Position numbers and translations under genes: made by a program
From: Trichodelitschia bisporula
Taxonomy: Eukaryota > Ascomycota > Dothideomycetes > Phaeotrichales > Phaeotrichaceae
Direction: 5' to 3'
Length of the DNA: 64,000 nucleotides
Assembly (NCBI GenBank): GCA_010356995.1
Contig: ML996689.1
Span: forward strand, 1,808,405-1,872,404
Notes under the pieces: generated by a model
What the model saw: the letters and a program-made list of their open reading frames with translations, nothing else
Databases searched by the model: none
Told to the model about the DNA's origin: nothing
Shown here: in pieces, positions 7,752 to 19,284 of the stretch
Layout of the letters: each line of letters begins with the position of its first letter
Position numbering within the stretch: position 1 is the stretch's first letter

Positions 7752-9762
7752 AGGTTGGTGATGGGTCCGGAAGCGATGAGCCGGGTGGCTAACCTTTGCT
7801 AGGACATGACTGCAATGGGGTTCGAATGTCCGGGGTCCGGGCGTACAACCGATACAGAAAGGGGGGGAAAGCTGAAATGAGGGCGACTGAGTGAATAGTT
7901 AAGAAGGGCGCTTTGTGTTGTTCTTTGACCGTTCGACAGATGAGATCTGAATTCAGATGCTTCCGTCCATGGCTGGCAATTGACGTGATGACTTTGACAG
8001 AGTTAGCAGAAAGCATGAGAGTTGAATACAGTCAACACGCAACAAGGAAGGTCAACGAGATGACAAATCATGAGTAGGATTGAGTACGAGATGCTCGACG
8101 GCAGAGTATGAGATGCTCGACGGCAGCGTACAAGACGTCAAACCCGAATGGAGCTCACAGACGACAGATCCGGCCACCTGAATCGCTAACCCCGAGACCC
8201 CCCAACTCCAAGCTCACATCACGAGTTCCGATCAGCGCCAAAGACGGACGGCACGGAGAATGATGTCCTTGGTGCCAAAGCGACAGCCACAGAGTCTAAT
8301 AACTGCACCATTAAGACCACGGATGGGCGTCGCGCTTAGGCCAGTGCTGGTTGCCGGAGACACCAAGTCAACAGCTGCGTCGCCAAGTGCACGAAATTAA
8401 GAGCAGCAGCGACTCTGAGACGCAGAAAAACGCACCACCCGCTCTCAAATCCCATCGACCGAAATCGGATATTCCCATCAAGCATCGGCATTGCCGCCAC
8501 CACTGGGCGCGGCTGACAGCTCGGTCGCCTTCTGGAACCCTTCCTGAAGCGTGCGGGTGCAAAACGTGAAACACAAGGGGATGGGTCGCATTGGCTTTTC
8601 ATCTACTCGAAGCGTTTGCACCGCGAAGCCGGTCGGCCGTTGGAGATGATGGTGTGCGCAGCATGTAGGTGAAGGTGCTGCCGTGCCAAGTGGCCGCGAT
8701 GGACTCCAGGGCGGGTATCATCGACGTGCCAATGTGTGGGGAAATGGAGGGATACGAGAGGCTTCAATGGCAAATCACTAACATGGCTGCTACCGATCAG
8801 AACGGTGGGCGTGGGAAAAGGTGGAGGTGCATCACTGCGAGTCGTCGGACGTTTGAGGAAGACTCCTGGGCCGGCCCATTGTTTTTCCAGGGCCGCGACC
8901 ACAACACCAAGGCCAACACCAAGACGAACTGCATCACGGGAATCGGCAGGGGGCCATCGGCACAGACCATCGCCCACCGCTTCTTGCAGCCGAGGCGGGC
9001 CGTGTGCTCTGCGACGAGAAAGAGTTTCCTTATGCCTTGTCTATAGTGTTGTTCCTACCCGTGCTCTCTCAGCAAGGTGCCGAATTCCGAGAACGTGACA
9101 GCCGACCCAGCGATCCAACTCAGCTCGTCAGAGTGCCAGGACTCGAGTAAGGCTCAGTTCAGTTACACTTTTGGCCCTGGCTCCTTCATTTTTCCTCTAG
9201 AGTTTGGCTGTCCATTACTCTCACCTGTCAACCGCTAAGCTCAGTTCCTTGCCACAACCATCTCCAGCTAACCCAAGGCTCAGCCATACACCCACCAAGC
9301 ACCACAGTGTATCAGGTCACCTAACCCTCAAATGTCCACCGCAGACTCACATATACAGCGGCAAACTTCTAAATCGTAAAACGTGCAATCCATATTAACT
9401 CTCCCCGATTTTGGCTTCCCCATTCGCCGCCCCTGCCAGGCACCGTCCCAGCGCGCTGGTCGATCACGCACTCCCTTCCTACCGCCACCCATCGCGCGGC
9501 GGGATATGGCTTGTGCTTCTCCCCCCGTCCCATGCCATCCGTTGCACCCCGCAATATGGCCTGTGCAGCCTCGCCCCTCCACGCCCGGAAGCTGCGCAAC
9601 CGGCGACCAGGAACCGAAGTCCAGAAACCTATCTCCCATCTCCAGCGCTGTATATAACACCATGCCCTCCCTCCCTCTCTCCACATCCAGTCAAGCATCC
9701 CATTTAATCTTTCGTTTCTCTTACCCTCGTTACCAACCACATTCCATTCCATTCCATCCACC
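7752..9762. other. Two-kilobase gene-free spacer
   Basis: I see no convincing gene. Small frames at 8336-8977 (minus) and 8669-9098 (plus) overlap one another and show no domain. A 22-bp direct repeat, GAGATGCTCGACGGCAGNGT, occurs twice in tandem at 8088-8131. From about 9200 the DNA becomes C-rich and promoter-like, with TATATAACACC at about 9650, which would suit the peroxidase gene at 9763. Confidence 0.55.
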
Positions 9763-11153
9763 ATGCACCCCACTACCACCCTCCTCATCCTCCTCTCCTC
9801 CACCGCGGTGCAGGCCATCGCCTCCCCCTCCGTCCCAGACACACACCTCGCCGCCCGCCAGAACCGCGACGGGCGCCGTCCCGGCGACGGCGCCGGCGGC
9901 AACGGCCCCCGCCCCTCCGGCCCGTGGCCCAACCCCTCCGCCTTCCCCGGCGCCGGCTTCATCGGCCAAGGCCCGCCCGCACCTTCGGGTCGTCCCCAAG
10001 GCCAAAACCAGCAAGGCGGGCAACGCGACGGCGCCGCCGCGCCCAAGGGCCCGAACGGGCCACAGCCATCCCGCTCCCCGACCCCGTCTACCAAGCCCCC
10101 GACCGGCCCACCGCCCGGCGCCAGTTTCCCGGGCATGCCAAACTTTCCTGGCATGCCGGGTGGGTCGCCGAATATGCCTGGCGCGCCGAATATGCCTGGG
10201 GCTCCGCCGAAGGCGCCGGCGGGTGGATGTCCGGCTATTTGGTTCCAGATCAGTAAGGACTTGACGGGGGAGTTCAGTGATGGCGGGCAGTGCAATGATT
10301 TTGCGCGCGGGGCGATCAGGGCCGTGTTCCATGACTGCGGGGCGTGGAAGAAGAGTCTGGGGAATAATAACAATGCGGGGTGTGACGGGTCGCTGTTTCT
10401 TGCGAAGGAGGAATTGAGCAGGCCTGAGAATGCGGGGTTGACGGATATTGTGCCTAAGCTGGGGGCACTGGCGCAGAAGTATAATGTTGGTGTTGCGGAC
10501 TTCATCCAATTTGCAGGAGGTAAGTTTCTCCCTTCTCACGCAAGAGCTATTGAGCTAACCCCACCGCAGCCCATGCAGTCAAAACCTGCCCCCTCGGCCC
10601 AATCGTGCGCATCGGCGTCGGCCGCAAAGACAGCAGCGTCGCGAACCCACCCAACCTACTCCCCAACCCGAAAGCCTCCGGCGACTCCATCTTCCAGAAC
10701 TTCCAGGACAAGGGGTTCAGCGCCGTAGAGCTGGCCGCGCTAATCGGCGCGCACACTTCCGCGAAGCAGTTCGTCCAGGACCCGAGCAAGGCAGGTACTC
10801 CGCTGGATACCACGCCGGGGACGTGGGACGTGGTATGCACATTCCACACTTCACACTTGCAGCTGGGGCATGGCTAACGGGGATAGGCGTTCTACGGCCA
10901 GGTGCTCGACAAGTCAGCGCCGTTCATCCTGGCCTCTGACCAGGCGCTCTCACAGCAGGCTCAGGTCGGCCCGGCGTTCAAGGCGTTCGTCAATCAGCAG
11001 GCGGGGTGGAATGCGGCGTTTGCGCCGGCGATGAATAAGCTCGGCCTGTCTGGGGTTGATCCCGCCAGCCTGGTTGACTGCACGGCTGCGCTGCCGGGGG
11101 GTGGACCGCGGAAGTATATGGCGCGTCGGCAGGAGGAGGGGTTGCTGCGGTAG
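9763..11153 (+). CDS. Secreted haem peroxidase, class II (ligninase-like) type
   Basis: Exons 9763-10519, 10570-10832 and 10887-11153 give 428 residues. A signal peptide (about 1-20, TLLILLSSTAVQAIA) is followed by a proline/glycine-rich, low-complexity stretch to about residue 150, containing GMPNFPGMPGG-type repeats, and then a plant-type peroxidase domain. Distal Arg186 and His190 lie in RAVFHDC. The structural calcium/disulphide segment CDGSLFL follows. Proximal His314 lies in LIGAHTSAKQF. Splice site 1 restores AGAHAVKTCP, as expected for the family. The enzyme should use hydrogen peroxide to oxidise phenolic or similar substrates outside the cell. I see no certain Mn-binding site or surface-Trp assignment by eye. 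The long Pro-rich N-terminal linker is unusual for class II enzymes. Confidence 0.9.
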
Positions 11154-12164
11154 AGCGTGTCTCGGCCACAACGTCTAACGTCTAAATTGTAATGGTTGCT
11201 TTTTGGGGGGGTGAAATGGATGGGAGGGATGGACTGGTGGTCTCTTTTTTTTTACTTAGGCAGTTTATTGAATGAATTGAATGATGCAGCGCATTTTGGC
11301 GAGCCTCGCGAAGTGGACTTGACGTTGGGAGGCGAGGCGTGCCCTACCGGAGCGGCGCATGAATGCGCGGGCCGCGCCGGGGCTGGGCAGGGGTGGGACG
11401 GGGAAGGTTTGGAGAAGGGTTTAGCGGGATCGGAGATCGGGGCGGGAGGTCGGTGCTGATACAGGGGCTGGGGTGCGATATGTTTCTTGTTAAGGATTAC
11501 TTAATGGGTGTGGTATTAACTGTGGGGCATGGACTCCGCATGCTGGGTGGAGTCCGGAGCTCGTTCTGGGGCTGGAAGGCTGAGGCTGGCCGAGATCCAC
11601 TTGGAATGGCGTGTTGTCGGCGTCGGCAAAAGTGACGTACGTTGGAGAGGTTCGAGGCTCGACATCTCCGCTTCGGGAACGGTAGGCCCAGACTTGGTGA
11701 TGGGTTTAACGATGGCTTCATATCTTCGGTTTGAGTCGCAGATCGAACCGAGAGCTGACTATTGAACAGACAATTGTTATTCTCTTATTTCGAACCGTTC
11801 TTCGCCTCCGCTAGCATATCCGGATTTATCAGATATGTTCAATTGATAATACCGTGTTCGTTCTCACGACTTCGGGCTCGCCTTTAGACTCTCACCAATA
11901 CTACGGGCAGGCCTACTGTTGTCCACTCCACTCATCAGCTCCACCTCTGCTGCTCTCCACCTGCTAATCCGGAGCAGCATCCAGACCTTCAAAAAAGCCG
12001 ATCCGCCATGACACTGGGTCTCCGACAGCGTGCTAACCGGACAGATATAAGCCCGCATCCCCAATCCCCGATACCTCGCCAACTCCCTCCCCGACTCCAA
12101 CTCGTGTCACTCACTTCCAACCCCGAACCATACCAAAGCCTTCCTCGTCAGCATCACGCCAGCC
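11154..12164. other. Intergenic region after the peroxidase
   Basis: The region holds the presumed 3'-UTR of the peroxidase, with T-rich DNA near 11240, and the promoter of the small secreted protein at 12165. No gene or RNA is recognised. Confidence 0.5.
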
Positions 12165-12770
12165 ATGCGCCCTCTCACCCTCCTCCTCACACTCCTCAGC
12201 ACAACCTTAACACACGCCTCCTCCCTCGTCAAACCACATTCGTGCCCGGCACTGCCCAAGGGCCATCTATCACCTCACTCAACCCACCAAATCTCCTACA
12301 ACACCCCCTGGACCCCCTACGCCCCCAACAAATTTGCCCTCCTAACCCCCCACGACCACTGCACCCTCACAACCTTCTCCATCCCGCCCTCCGCATCCGG
12401 AAAAACCTGCACGTTACTCTTCTCCATACCTCCCCTCGCACCTGGTAAAATCGGCGGCTGCGGCGAAGCCACCTACCTTTTCAGCGGGGGGGGGACGTTC
12501 GAGTTCTACGCTTATGGCCCCGGGGTGGGGGAGGGGATTAAGGAAAAGGGCGTAAGTTACGTGGATCAGGCGGTGTGGCCCGGGGGTGTGGTTAAGGAAA
12601 TGAGCGTTGTGCCGGGGAAAGTGTACACCGTGTGGGAGGGCGCGTGTCGTGTGGGCAAAGTCGCTGGGCGGATGTGTTCGCGGGATACGTATCTCGGGTA
12701 TTCGCTTGGAAAGGGCAAGGAGGAAAAGGGGGCCTGTAAGGTGGGCATGTTTGTCGGGATCGGAAAATAG
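12165..12770 (+). CDS. Small secreted protein, But2 C-terminal-like
   Basis: This is an intron-free frame of 201 residues. The signal peptide is clear (MRPLTLLLTLLSTTLTHASS, about residues 1-20). The mature part has five or six Cys, and a pattern of polar beta-strands with C-T-L-L-F-S-I-P-P near residues 82-90 recalls the Ubiquitin-3-binding protein But2 C-terminal domain found in many small secreted fungal proteins. Membership is inferred from this pattern only and needs a profile search. It lies tail to tail with the acetyltransferase at 12833, only about 60 bp away. The role is probably extracellular (cell wall or effector-like), but no function can be read from the sequence. Confidence 0.65.
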   Translation: MRPLTLLLTLLSTTLTHASSLVKPHSCPALPKGHLSPHSTHQISYNTPWTPYAPNKFALLTPHDHCTLTTFSIPPSASGKTCTLLFSIPPLAPGKIGGCGEATYLFSGGGTFEFYAYGPGVGEGIKEKGVSYVDQAVWPGGVVKEMSVVPGKVYTVWEGACRVGKVAGRMCSRDTYLGYSLGKGKEEKGACKVGMFVGIGK

Positions 12771-12832
12771 TCGGCAGCTTCCTCGGCTGCACCAAAAGTC
12801 TATTCATCAATGTACATAACCTATCACACTCT

Positions 12833-13807
12833 TCACTCATACGGACTGGGAATCTCAATCCTCACCCAATACACCACACCTCCCCTCCTGCCCCCCGCCT
12901 TCACACACACAGCATTACTCCCCCCATTCCCCATCCCCACATCGGCATGCGCATACCCCCCACCCAACCCCGCGGCCCTCCCCACCACCCATCTTACAAT
13001 AGCCTTCGCAATGCCCCTCCTCCTCCACTCCTCCTCAACACCAAGACTCGTCACCGACCCATCCAGCCCCACAAAACCCCACCCCACCAACTGTTCTCCT
13101 TCATACACCCCTACCGACTCTAAACCGGCCATCGTGCCCTCCCCGCGCGGGACCTCCGTCCTTTCCAACACAGTCTTTAGATCCTGTCTCCGAACCGGAC
13201 TTTCCATCCTCAACCCCGCCGGCAGCGCCGCCTCCCCCTCCCCCTCCTGCGGCTGGAAGATATACTTCCAATACCCCTCCTCCAAACCCGGTAAATCCCT
13301 CGCCACCCACCCCCTCCCATCCAGCACCCTCGCCGGTCCCTCCGCCAAACTCCCAATAAGCAACGGCTCCCTCCCCTCAGGAGGAAAATACCGCCCCGTC
13401 CTCGCCGGCCGCGCCTCCACCGGAGGAAGAGGCAACCCCGTCATATACGCGACCAACTCCATCAACGCTTCCGCACACGCGGGGCACACATCGCGCGGCT
13501 TCTCCTTCTCCCCCTCTGCCTTCTCGTGCACGGTCTCAGCGGCCGCAAATCCAGCGCAGCGTCCTGGTGCGGATCCGGAAACGAAGATCCAGCTCTCTGT
13601 TTCGGGGCGGTGCGAGCGGTCGAGGTAGGCGGCGGCCCAGCATTGGGGGGGAGGGGAGGAGGGCGGGAAGGTTGCGAGGATGTGCGAGTGTGGGGTGGGG
13701 GTGGGGTGCGAGAGGCGGGCGGTGAGGGGGAGGGAGTGAGGGAGGAAGGCGTGGAGGGCGGGGAGGAGGGTTTGGCCGGAGGGGGGGTGCTCGTATATCT
13801 CGGTCAT
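12833..13807 (-). CDS. GNAT-superfamily acetyltransferase (FR47/GLYAT-like)
   Basis: A single exon encodes 324 residues. The C-terminal third carries the GNAT fold: VTSLGVEEEWRRRGIAKAIV contains the acetyl-CoA pyrophosphate-binding motif (R-R-x-G-I-A), preceded by the beta-strands LVGWGFVGLDGS, and the family's Asn-Ser-x-x-V pattern follows (GGSNAVCVKAG). The N-terminal region (SWIFVSG near residue 72, PACAEALMELVAYM near 110) fits the substrate-binding half of FR47/glycine N-acyltransferase-like proteins. The substrate is unknown, probably a small amine or amino acid. No signal peptide is seen, so the protein is probably cytosolic. Confidence 0.75.
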   Translation of the reverse strand: MTEIYEHPPSGQTLLPALHAFLPHSLPLTARLSHPTPTPHSHILATFPPSSPPPQCWAAAYLDRSHRPETESWIFVSGSAPGRCAGFAAAETVHEKAEGEKEKPRDVCPACAEALMELVAYMTGLPLPPVEARPARTGRYFPPEGREPLLIGSLAEGPARVLDGRGWVARDLPGLEEGYWKYIFQPQEGEGEAALPAGLRMESPVRRQDLKTVLERTEVPRGEGTMAGLESVGVYEGEQLVGWGFVGLDGSVTSLGVEEEWRRRGIAKAIVRWVVGRAAGLGGGYAHADVGMGNGGSNAVCVKAGGRRGGVVYWVRIEIPSPYE

Positions 13808-14022
13808 CGTAACAAATGGTGGTGGGGAGAAAAGTTGGTGAGCGAGGGAAGTTGGTGACTTAACCTTGGTGGGGTGGAGATGTAGGCAGCACTTCCCCGC
13901 CGAGCAGCAGGGGATAAAAAGCGGGTGGCTTGCCTAGCGCGAACGCGGGGCAAGGCTGAGACGCATGAACAGGACTAACAATAACCACGAACTCCACCTA
14001 GGAAGAAAAGAGAAAACTAGAA

Positions 14023-15296
14023 CTAAACCCCCCACACAACGCAGGTAGCCTGCTCCGCCCCCATCCGCATCTTCACCCGCGCAACCTCCTCATCAAAAAG
14101 ATCACTCCACCCATTCCTCTTCAACACCACCACCGCCCCACTCTTCTGCAGCGCAACCGCCATGAAAACCCCATCAGCGGACACCGCGAACGAGCGCGGG
14201 AACGAGCCACCGGCGCGCTGGAGCGGTTGTTTGACGAGTAGCCCCGAGGGCAGGATGGCATATGTCATGAGGCTGTCGACGGACGGGTTGCGGCCGAAGG
14301 ATGCGTCGTTGCGGTTGCTGACGATGAGGTTGGATTGGCCGAGGGTGTTGGTCTGCGTGGTCAGCTTCACGCTTTATTAACGAGAAGGGGGGGGGGGTGG
14401 GGAGGGAGTACCGTAATCGCAATCTCCGCCGGCGCAACCAGACTCGCCCCATCAGGCCCAACCAGCCTCTCCCTCCCCTCAGGCAACGTATCCCACCGCC
14501 CAACCTCATAAAACGCAATCTCCCGCTCCGAGCGATGGCTCACCACATACCCCGCCACATCCCCCGCCAACTCCCCAACCAGGTAAAACATATAATCCCC
14601 ATTCCCCATCGGCCCCGGCGAGAAAACACCATGCCTGGGCCCAGTACCCTTCGGCGTCTTCAGCGGCGCCAGCGGACTCAGCAGCCCATTCCCCTCCACG
14701 TAAAAAACGTGCACTTGATCGAATCCCAAATCCGGCACGAGCAGAAACCTGCCCGACGGATCCAGTAGCACCTGGTGCGGATGCGGCGCCTCCTGCCTCT
14801 GCGCAATCTTGCCCGTCTCAAACCCCCAGCCCTGCCGCTTGAAATCGAAGCTCTGCAACAACTCCAACTTCCCCTTCGCCCGGCGGTACGTCTGCAGTGC
14901 GCTCGCGCCGTAATGCGCGACCGCAACCGCACTCCCGTTGCCGAACACCACGGCCGAGACACCGCCCTGCAGCGCCTTGACCCGCGCTGTCTCTTCTAAG
15001 TTCCCGCCTGATTTGACGTCATAGGCGACGAGCGTGCCGTTCGGGCTCCCGCCGATGGCCTCGTCGACGAGGAACAGCGTATTGGACGCTTTGTCCAGCG
15101 TAAGCCAGGACGGGGAGTTGGTGCTCGTATTCAGCGCGCCAGTCTGACGTAGCGCGTACCCGCCGCCGGCGGGCTTAGGGCCGAACTCGAGGATGCTGAT
15201 GTTGCCAGCCCAGTTACCAGAGCTGTAAGAAGAGACGTAGAGCGGCGTAGCCGAAGCCAACTGGGAAACGAGCATGAGGGGCGCTACGAGCTGCAT
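14023..15296 (-). CDS. Secreted lactonase-type seven-bladed beta-propeller protein
   Basis: Exons on the minus strand are 15296-14412 and 14352-14023, with a 59-bp intron in phase 0, giving 404 residues. I chose the Met at 15296 because it opens a signal peptide (MQLVAPLMLVSQLASATPLY); a further in-frame ATG upstream would bury it. The protein has repeated propeller-blade strands, including the family hallmarks APHPHQVLLDPSGRFLLVPD and GPRHGVFSP, and a conserved SNR in the last exon. It belongs to the lactonase / 3-carboxy-cis,cis-muconate lactonising family (Pfam Lactonase), which opens or closes lactones or acts as a 6-phosphogluconolactonase relative. The secreted fungal members have no defined substrate. 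Confidence 0.85.
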
Positions 15297-15693
15297 TGTG
15301 TTGATGTTTGTGGGGTGTGGTGGGAGCGGAGCGGCGGGCCGGGCCATTTTTGTAGAACTAAATTAGGCGGGGGCAACGTGGCCGTGGCTCTTTCATTCTC
15401 GTGTGGGGCAGGAAGGCTGGGCGGCATTTCAGCCGCTCACGTGAGGAGCCTTGTGTGTGGTATTTCGGACGACATCACGACAAACACTGGCAATTGTCTG
15501 ATATCTATAGAGTCAAGATGACCCGGAAAAATGTTCTCGGGGTTTCCACACTGAATGGCCGGCGCGTCATGTTGCTGTTGTCTTCAACGCGTTTTCCTCA
15601 ATGTCTTCCTCTTCTCCACAACAGCACAACCATCCCCATTCATCTCCACCCCCCCCCATTCCCACATCCATTTGACTTGCATTAGCCTTCACC
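15297..15693. other. Divergent promoter between lactonase and IDO-like fusion gene
   Basis: This 397-bp head-to-head spacer has no gene. A C-rich leader with CACAACAGCACAACC runs up to the ATG at 15694. Shared upstream sequence could couple the two flanking genes. Confidence 0.5.
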
Positions 15694-18600
15694 ATGGCGT
15701 GGCACGCCGTAGAATTCACTTCGGTCCCACCCGAATATCCAAACACCCAATTCTACGACACCGCCGGCCCTCACCTCCCCCTCCCCGGTCTCGACCCTCC
15801 TCATCGCGGAGTCTTCGATCTCCCAGTCTCCTACCCTCCAGCTCCCGCCATAGCCTCCGGCTGTGACAAAAAGAACGCGACTCTGCATGCCTTCCACGTA
15901 ACCGCAGACCGAGGCTTCCTCCCGCGAGTAGACCCAGTCACCACCCTCCCCGCCGCCTTCTCGCCCCTAGAATCCCTCCTCCAGCGTCTCCCCATCCGCC
16001 GCGCCGACGGCACACCGGGACTCCTCGCCTCGCAGTCGCTCATCGACGCCGTCTTTTCGGAGTTGCCTGATCTGAGCGAAGAAATCGACACGCACGTAGC
16101 CGACTTGCCGCTGATGCTGGCGCTGTACCGCGACTACTCCTTCCTCGCGACTGCGTTCCTATTCGAGCCGTGCTTCACGCGGCGCCGCTCGAATCGGCAC
16201 TATGGAGTCGCACGCATGATGCTCCCGCCCTGCATCGCGCGTCCACTGGTCAAGCTAGCGCCGTTCTACAGCGAGGGCCCGACGAGTCCGAAGCCGTTCA
16301 TGGAGCACCTTGGTTCACTGGCTTTGTACAACTGGCTTTCGACCGGCGGGAAGAGCGTAGCACCGATTCGGTGGTTTGAGGACAACCGGCCTGGGTCGTG
16401 GGAGGCGGAGTACACGTCGCTCTATGTGAACCTCTATCGGAAGAGCACGGGTCTTGTGGCGATGGCGGTGAAAACCATTACCGGTGCCGCGAATGCCAAT
16501 GTGCTTGAGATGAAGTGGGCATTGGAGCGCCTCGAGGAGGTGCTCAAGGAGATTAACGGGCTCATGAAAGGTATGTCGCGCTCACCGAGGGGAGTGCACG
16601 CTAACGTTCCAGACATCTGGGTCTCCCGCATTGCCAAAGAGCGCCCCTCCTTCGCGACATTCCTCCTCAGCCTCGGCAGCCCGGGCATGTTTCCCTGCGG
16701 CGTGAGCTACGAAGGCGTACGCGAGGAAGCATACTTCTTCACCGGCGAAAACGGCGCGCACGACATTCTGGTACGTCCTCCCCATATCCCACTGAAGCTC
16801 CCCTGCTAACAGCCCAGTTTGCTACCGCCGCCGCGGTCCTGCAGATCCCTACACCCTCTTCCGCCGACCTCCCCGAGCTGACAGCAGATGCCGACTTCCA
16901 TGCCTTCCGCCCAGGCACGCACGGCAAATTCCTATCCTGGCTCTCCGGCGCCGCGGCGGTATTCAACGTCCGCTCCACCGCCATCGCCGACCTCTGCGCC
17001 GCGGACGCCTACGCGCGCTGCGTGGACCAGGTTCGCTCATACCAGTGGCGCCTGTGGTCGGTGCAAAAGGAGGCCTCTAGCTCGCGCAGCGATGCAGTCT
17101 CAGAGACGACTGAGGCCAAAGACCTGAACGCTACGCTGGAAGTCCTGATTGCCCTGGATGATCAACATCTGCTGCTGGGCCACTGGGAGGATAAGATTTC
17201 CACCATCCGTGCGCAAAAGGCGGCTCTTGAGATAGAGCGCTTTGGGGCGCGCGAGGCGGCGTCGCGCATGTATGAGTACATGTCTGCACGCGAGAATCAA
17301 AACGCTAAATATGAGGCTGTTGTGGACGAACAGGTTGAGCAACTGGCGAGGTGGAAGCTTGGAGAGAACGAGTACCTGGCAAAGAGGCGCGCGTGGAAGG
17401 AGAACGCTCCGACTAGGGCCGAGAGGCAGGAGCGCGCAGAGGAGAAGAACGAGGAGTGCATGCACGAGTTGAAGACTAGGGAGGCAGCTTGGGCTGGTGA
17501 CAAGGAAGCGGCGAGAGTGATCAAGAAATATGACGAGGGGCGGTTGAAAATTATCGCGCTGAGGTGGGAGGCCCGTGAGCGGAAGGCAAAGCAGCGGGAG
17601 TTGCAGATTAAGGGTGCATCGCAGAAGAAGAAAACGGAAGAGGAAAATCGCAAAAAGGAAGAGGCAGGCAAGGTCAAGACGGAAGAGGAGGGCATGGCCG
17701 AAAATGAGGAGGCGATGGCCGAGGACGAGGAGGAGATTCCCGAGGAAGAGGAGGCGATGTCCGAGGAAGAGGAGGACGATCACCGCATGGAAGAGGAGTA
17801 CGCCCTCCATATGGAAGAGGACGTTCTCCTCCGTATGGACGAGGAGGTGATGACCAAGGAAGAGTATAGCCGTCTCCGCCTGGAAGAGGCCATACGCGAC
17901 GACCTGGCAGAATCGCTTGCCTTCCAACGCAAGCTCGAGGAGTGGATCCAGCGGGGGGACGCAAGCAATCACTCAGAGAAGTGCGAGGAGGCCGGAACTC
18001 AGTTGGAGGCCGCAACGGAGGCGAATGATGATGAGTTCATGCAGCCTTCACTCGAGGGTGCTGCGGGGGCGGTTCAGCATGCCGCAGGGCCTTTCCAGTC
18101 CCCAGGGCCGTCCCAAGACGACTGCGCGCTTTACATCGATGCCCAAGTTGACGAGGACGGCAATGAGGAATGGAGCGCCGCGGACCCTTTTCACGACTCC
18201 AAGCAGCTGCTCCCCACGCCTGCTGCGCACGACCAAGACGATTTCGCGCTTGAAAGCGATGACTCCCCGGGCCCGTCCCAAGACGACTGCGTGCTTTACC
18301 GCAACCTTGAATCCGATGAGGAGAGTGATGACAGCGAGCATCTGTACTCCCCGGGGCCTTCGCAAGACAACTGTCGGCTTTACACTGGTGTTCAAGCTGA
18401 TGAGGAGGGTGATGACGAGGATACCAACGCCGCAGGACCTGTCCAGAGCGACCTCGTTATGCCGCTCATCGTGCTCAACGGCGATGCCGAAGTAGATGCT
18501 GAAGGTGACAATGAGGATCAAAACGCCGCGGGCTCTTCCGCGGACGACGCTCAGCAGGCGCTCCCGGCGCCCGTTGAGGACGGGGATGACGACTGGGCGG

Positions 18601-18797
18601 TTTCCAGCGACGATGAAGATGGTGCTTCTGTTAGCGTCAGCACTGAGGATAACGAAGAGGGCGGTGATGTTAGCCGCATCACTGAGGTTCATGAAGATGG
18701 TGACGGCATTGAGGATGACGAAGATGGTGATGATGTTAGCATCACCATTTCGGATTTTGAGGCGTGGTACGCTGGAGAGGGTGAAGACTATTTTTAG
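15694..18797 (+). CDS. IDO-like domain fused to an acidic coiled-coil repeat tail, 1004 aa
   Basis: Exons 15694-16570, 16613-16770 and 16818-18797 (introns 42 and 47 bp). Residues 1 to about 430 match indoleamine 2,3-dioxygenase, the haem enzyme that opens the tryptophan indole ring: YRDYSFLATAFLFEPC, then LPPCIARPLVKLA, SLALYNW, GVSYEGVREEAYFF, HGKFLSWL and DAYARCVDQVRSYQWRL. The human enzyme has its proximal haem ligand His346 in RSYH; here that residue is Gln421 (codon CAG at 17043). The glycine-rich SAGQS loop is also replaced (ENGAHD). IDO proteins are usually about 400-450 residues. This one continues in frame for about 570 more: a charged coiled coil (about 440-640), poly-Glu stretches, then three SPGPSQD-D/N-C-x-LY repeats in an Asp/Glu-rich tail. 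It is probably catalytically dead or altered; the fold assignment is firm, the role unknown. Confidence 0.8.
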
Positions 18798-19284
18798 TCG
18801 GTCCTCAGTCGAGAGTTTGAAGATGGCTAGCGTGAGTGTGGCTCGTGGGTTCATTCTTGAGCCTTCAGCTATGCTTGAGCGTGAGCTGCATGCTTGATGA
18901 CTCTCATGTTCACGGCGGGGCGTTGGGCGGTCTTTTCTAGCTTTGAGATACCCGAGATACCCTCAATGAAGTTAGCGGCTTGATAGCAATGTGTGTTTTA
19001 AACATTTTCCAAGGCAAAAGTGTGCTCGGGGCTTGTTGTAGTCGAACCATGGCCACAAGCCTGCTCCAAGGAGAGCCCATGCTGAGCAGAAGTCAGCTTT
19101 AGTCGCCCTCCTGATATAATTGGTGGAAAGGAACAGGAGGCGAACTCATCATATAATAGTAGTGCAAACCGTGACATAGACCTAGCTTGCGATAGACACC
19201 GTCTAAAGGCAGATAGTCACCCAGCGCACCAGCGACATGAAAGCATCAACGTCCGAAAATGTACAAGTATCCCATCTATGCCCC
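18798..19284. other. Tail-to-tail spacer
   Basis: The region contains only the presumed 3' ends of the IDO-like fusion gene and of the gene on the minus strand at 19285. I see no gene, tRNA or repeat. Confidence 0.5.

Noticed and set aside
8336-9098. Several overlapping frames of 70-125 codons on both strands
   Set aside because: They conflict with each other, and none shows a signal peptide, domain or codon pattern like neighbouring genes.
9369-10505. 378-codon minus-strand frame
   Set aside because: It is opposite the GC-rich first exon of the peroxidase; its Gly/Pro-rich reading is compositional and the plus strand has intact catalytic motifs.
17100-17972. 290-codon minus-strand frame rich in Leu and Phe
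   Set aside because: It is the antisense of the GAG/GAA-rich coiled-coil tail of the IDO-like fusion gene; no domain or start context.
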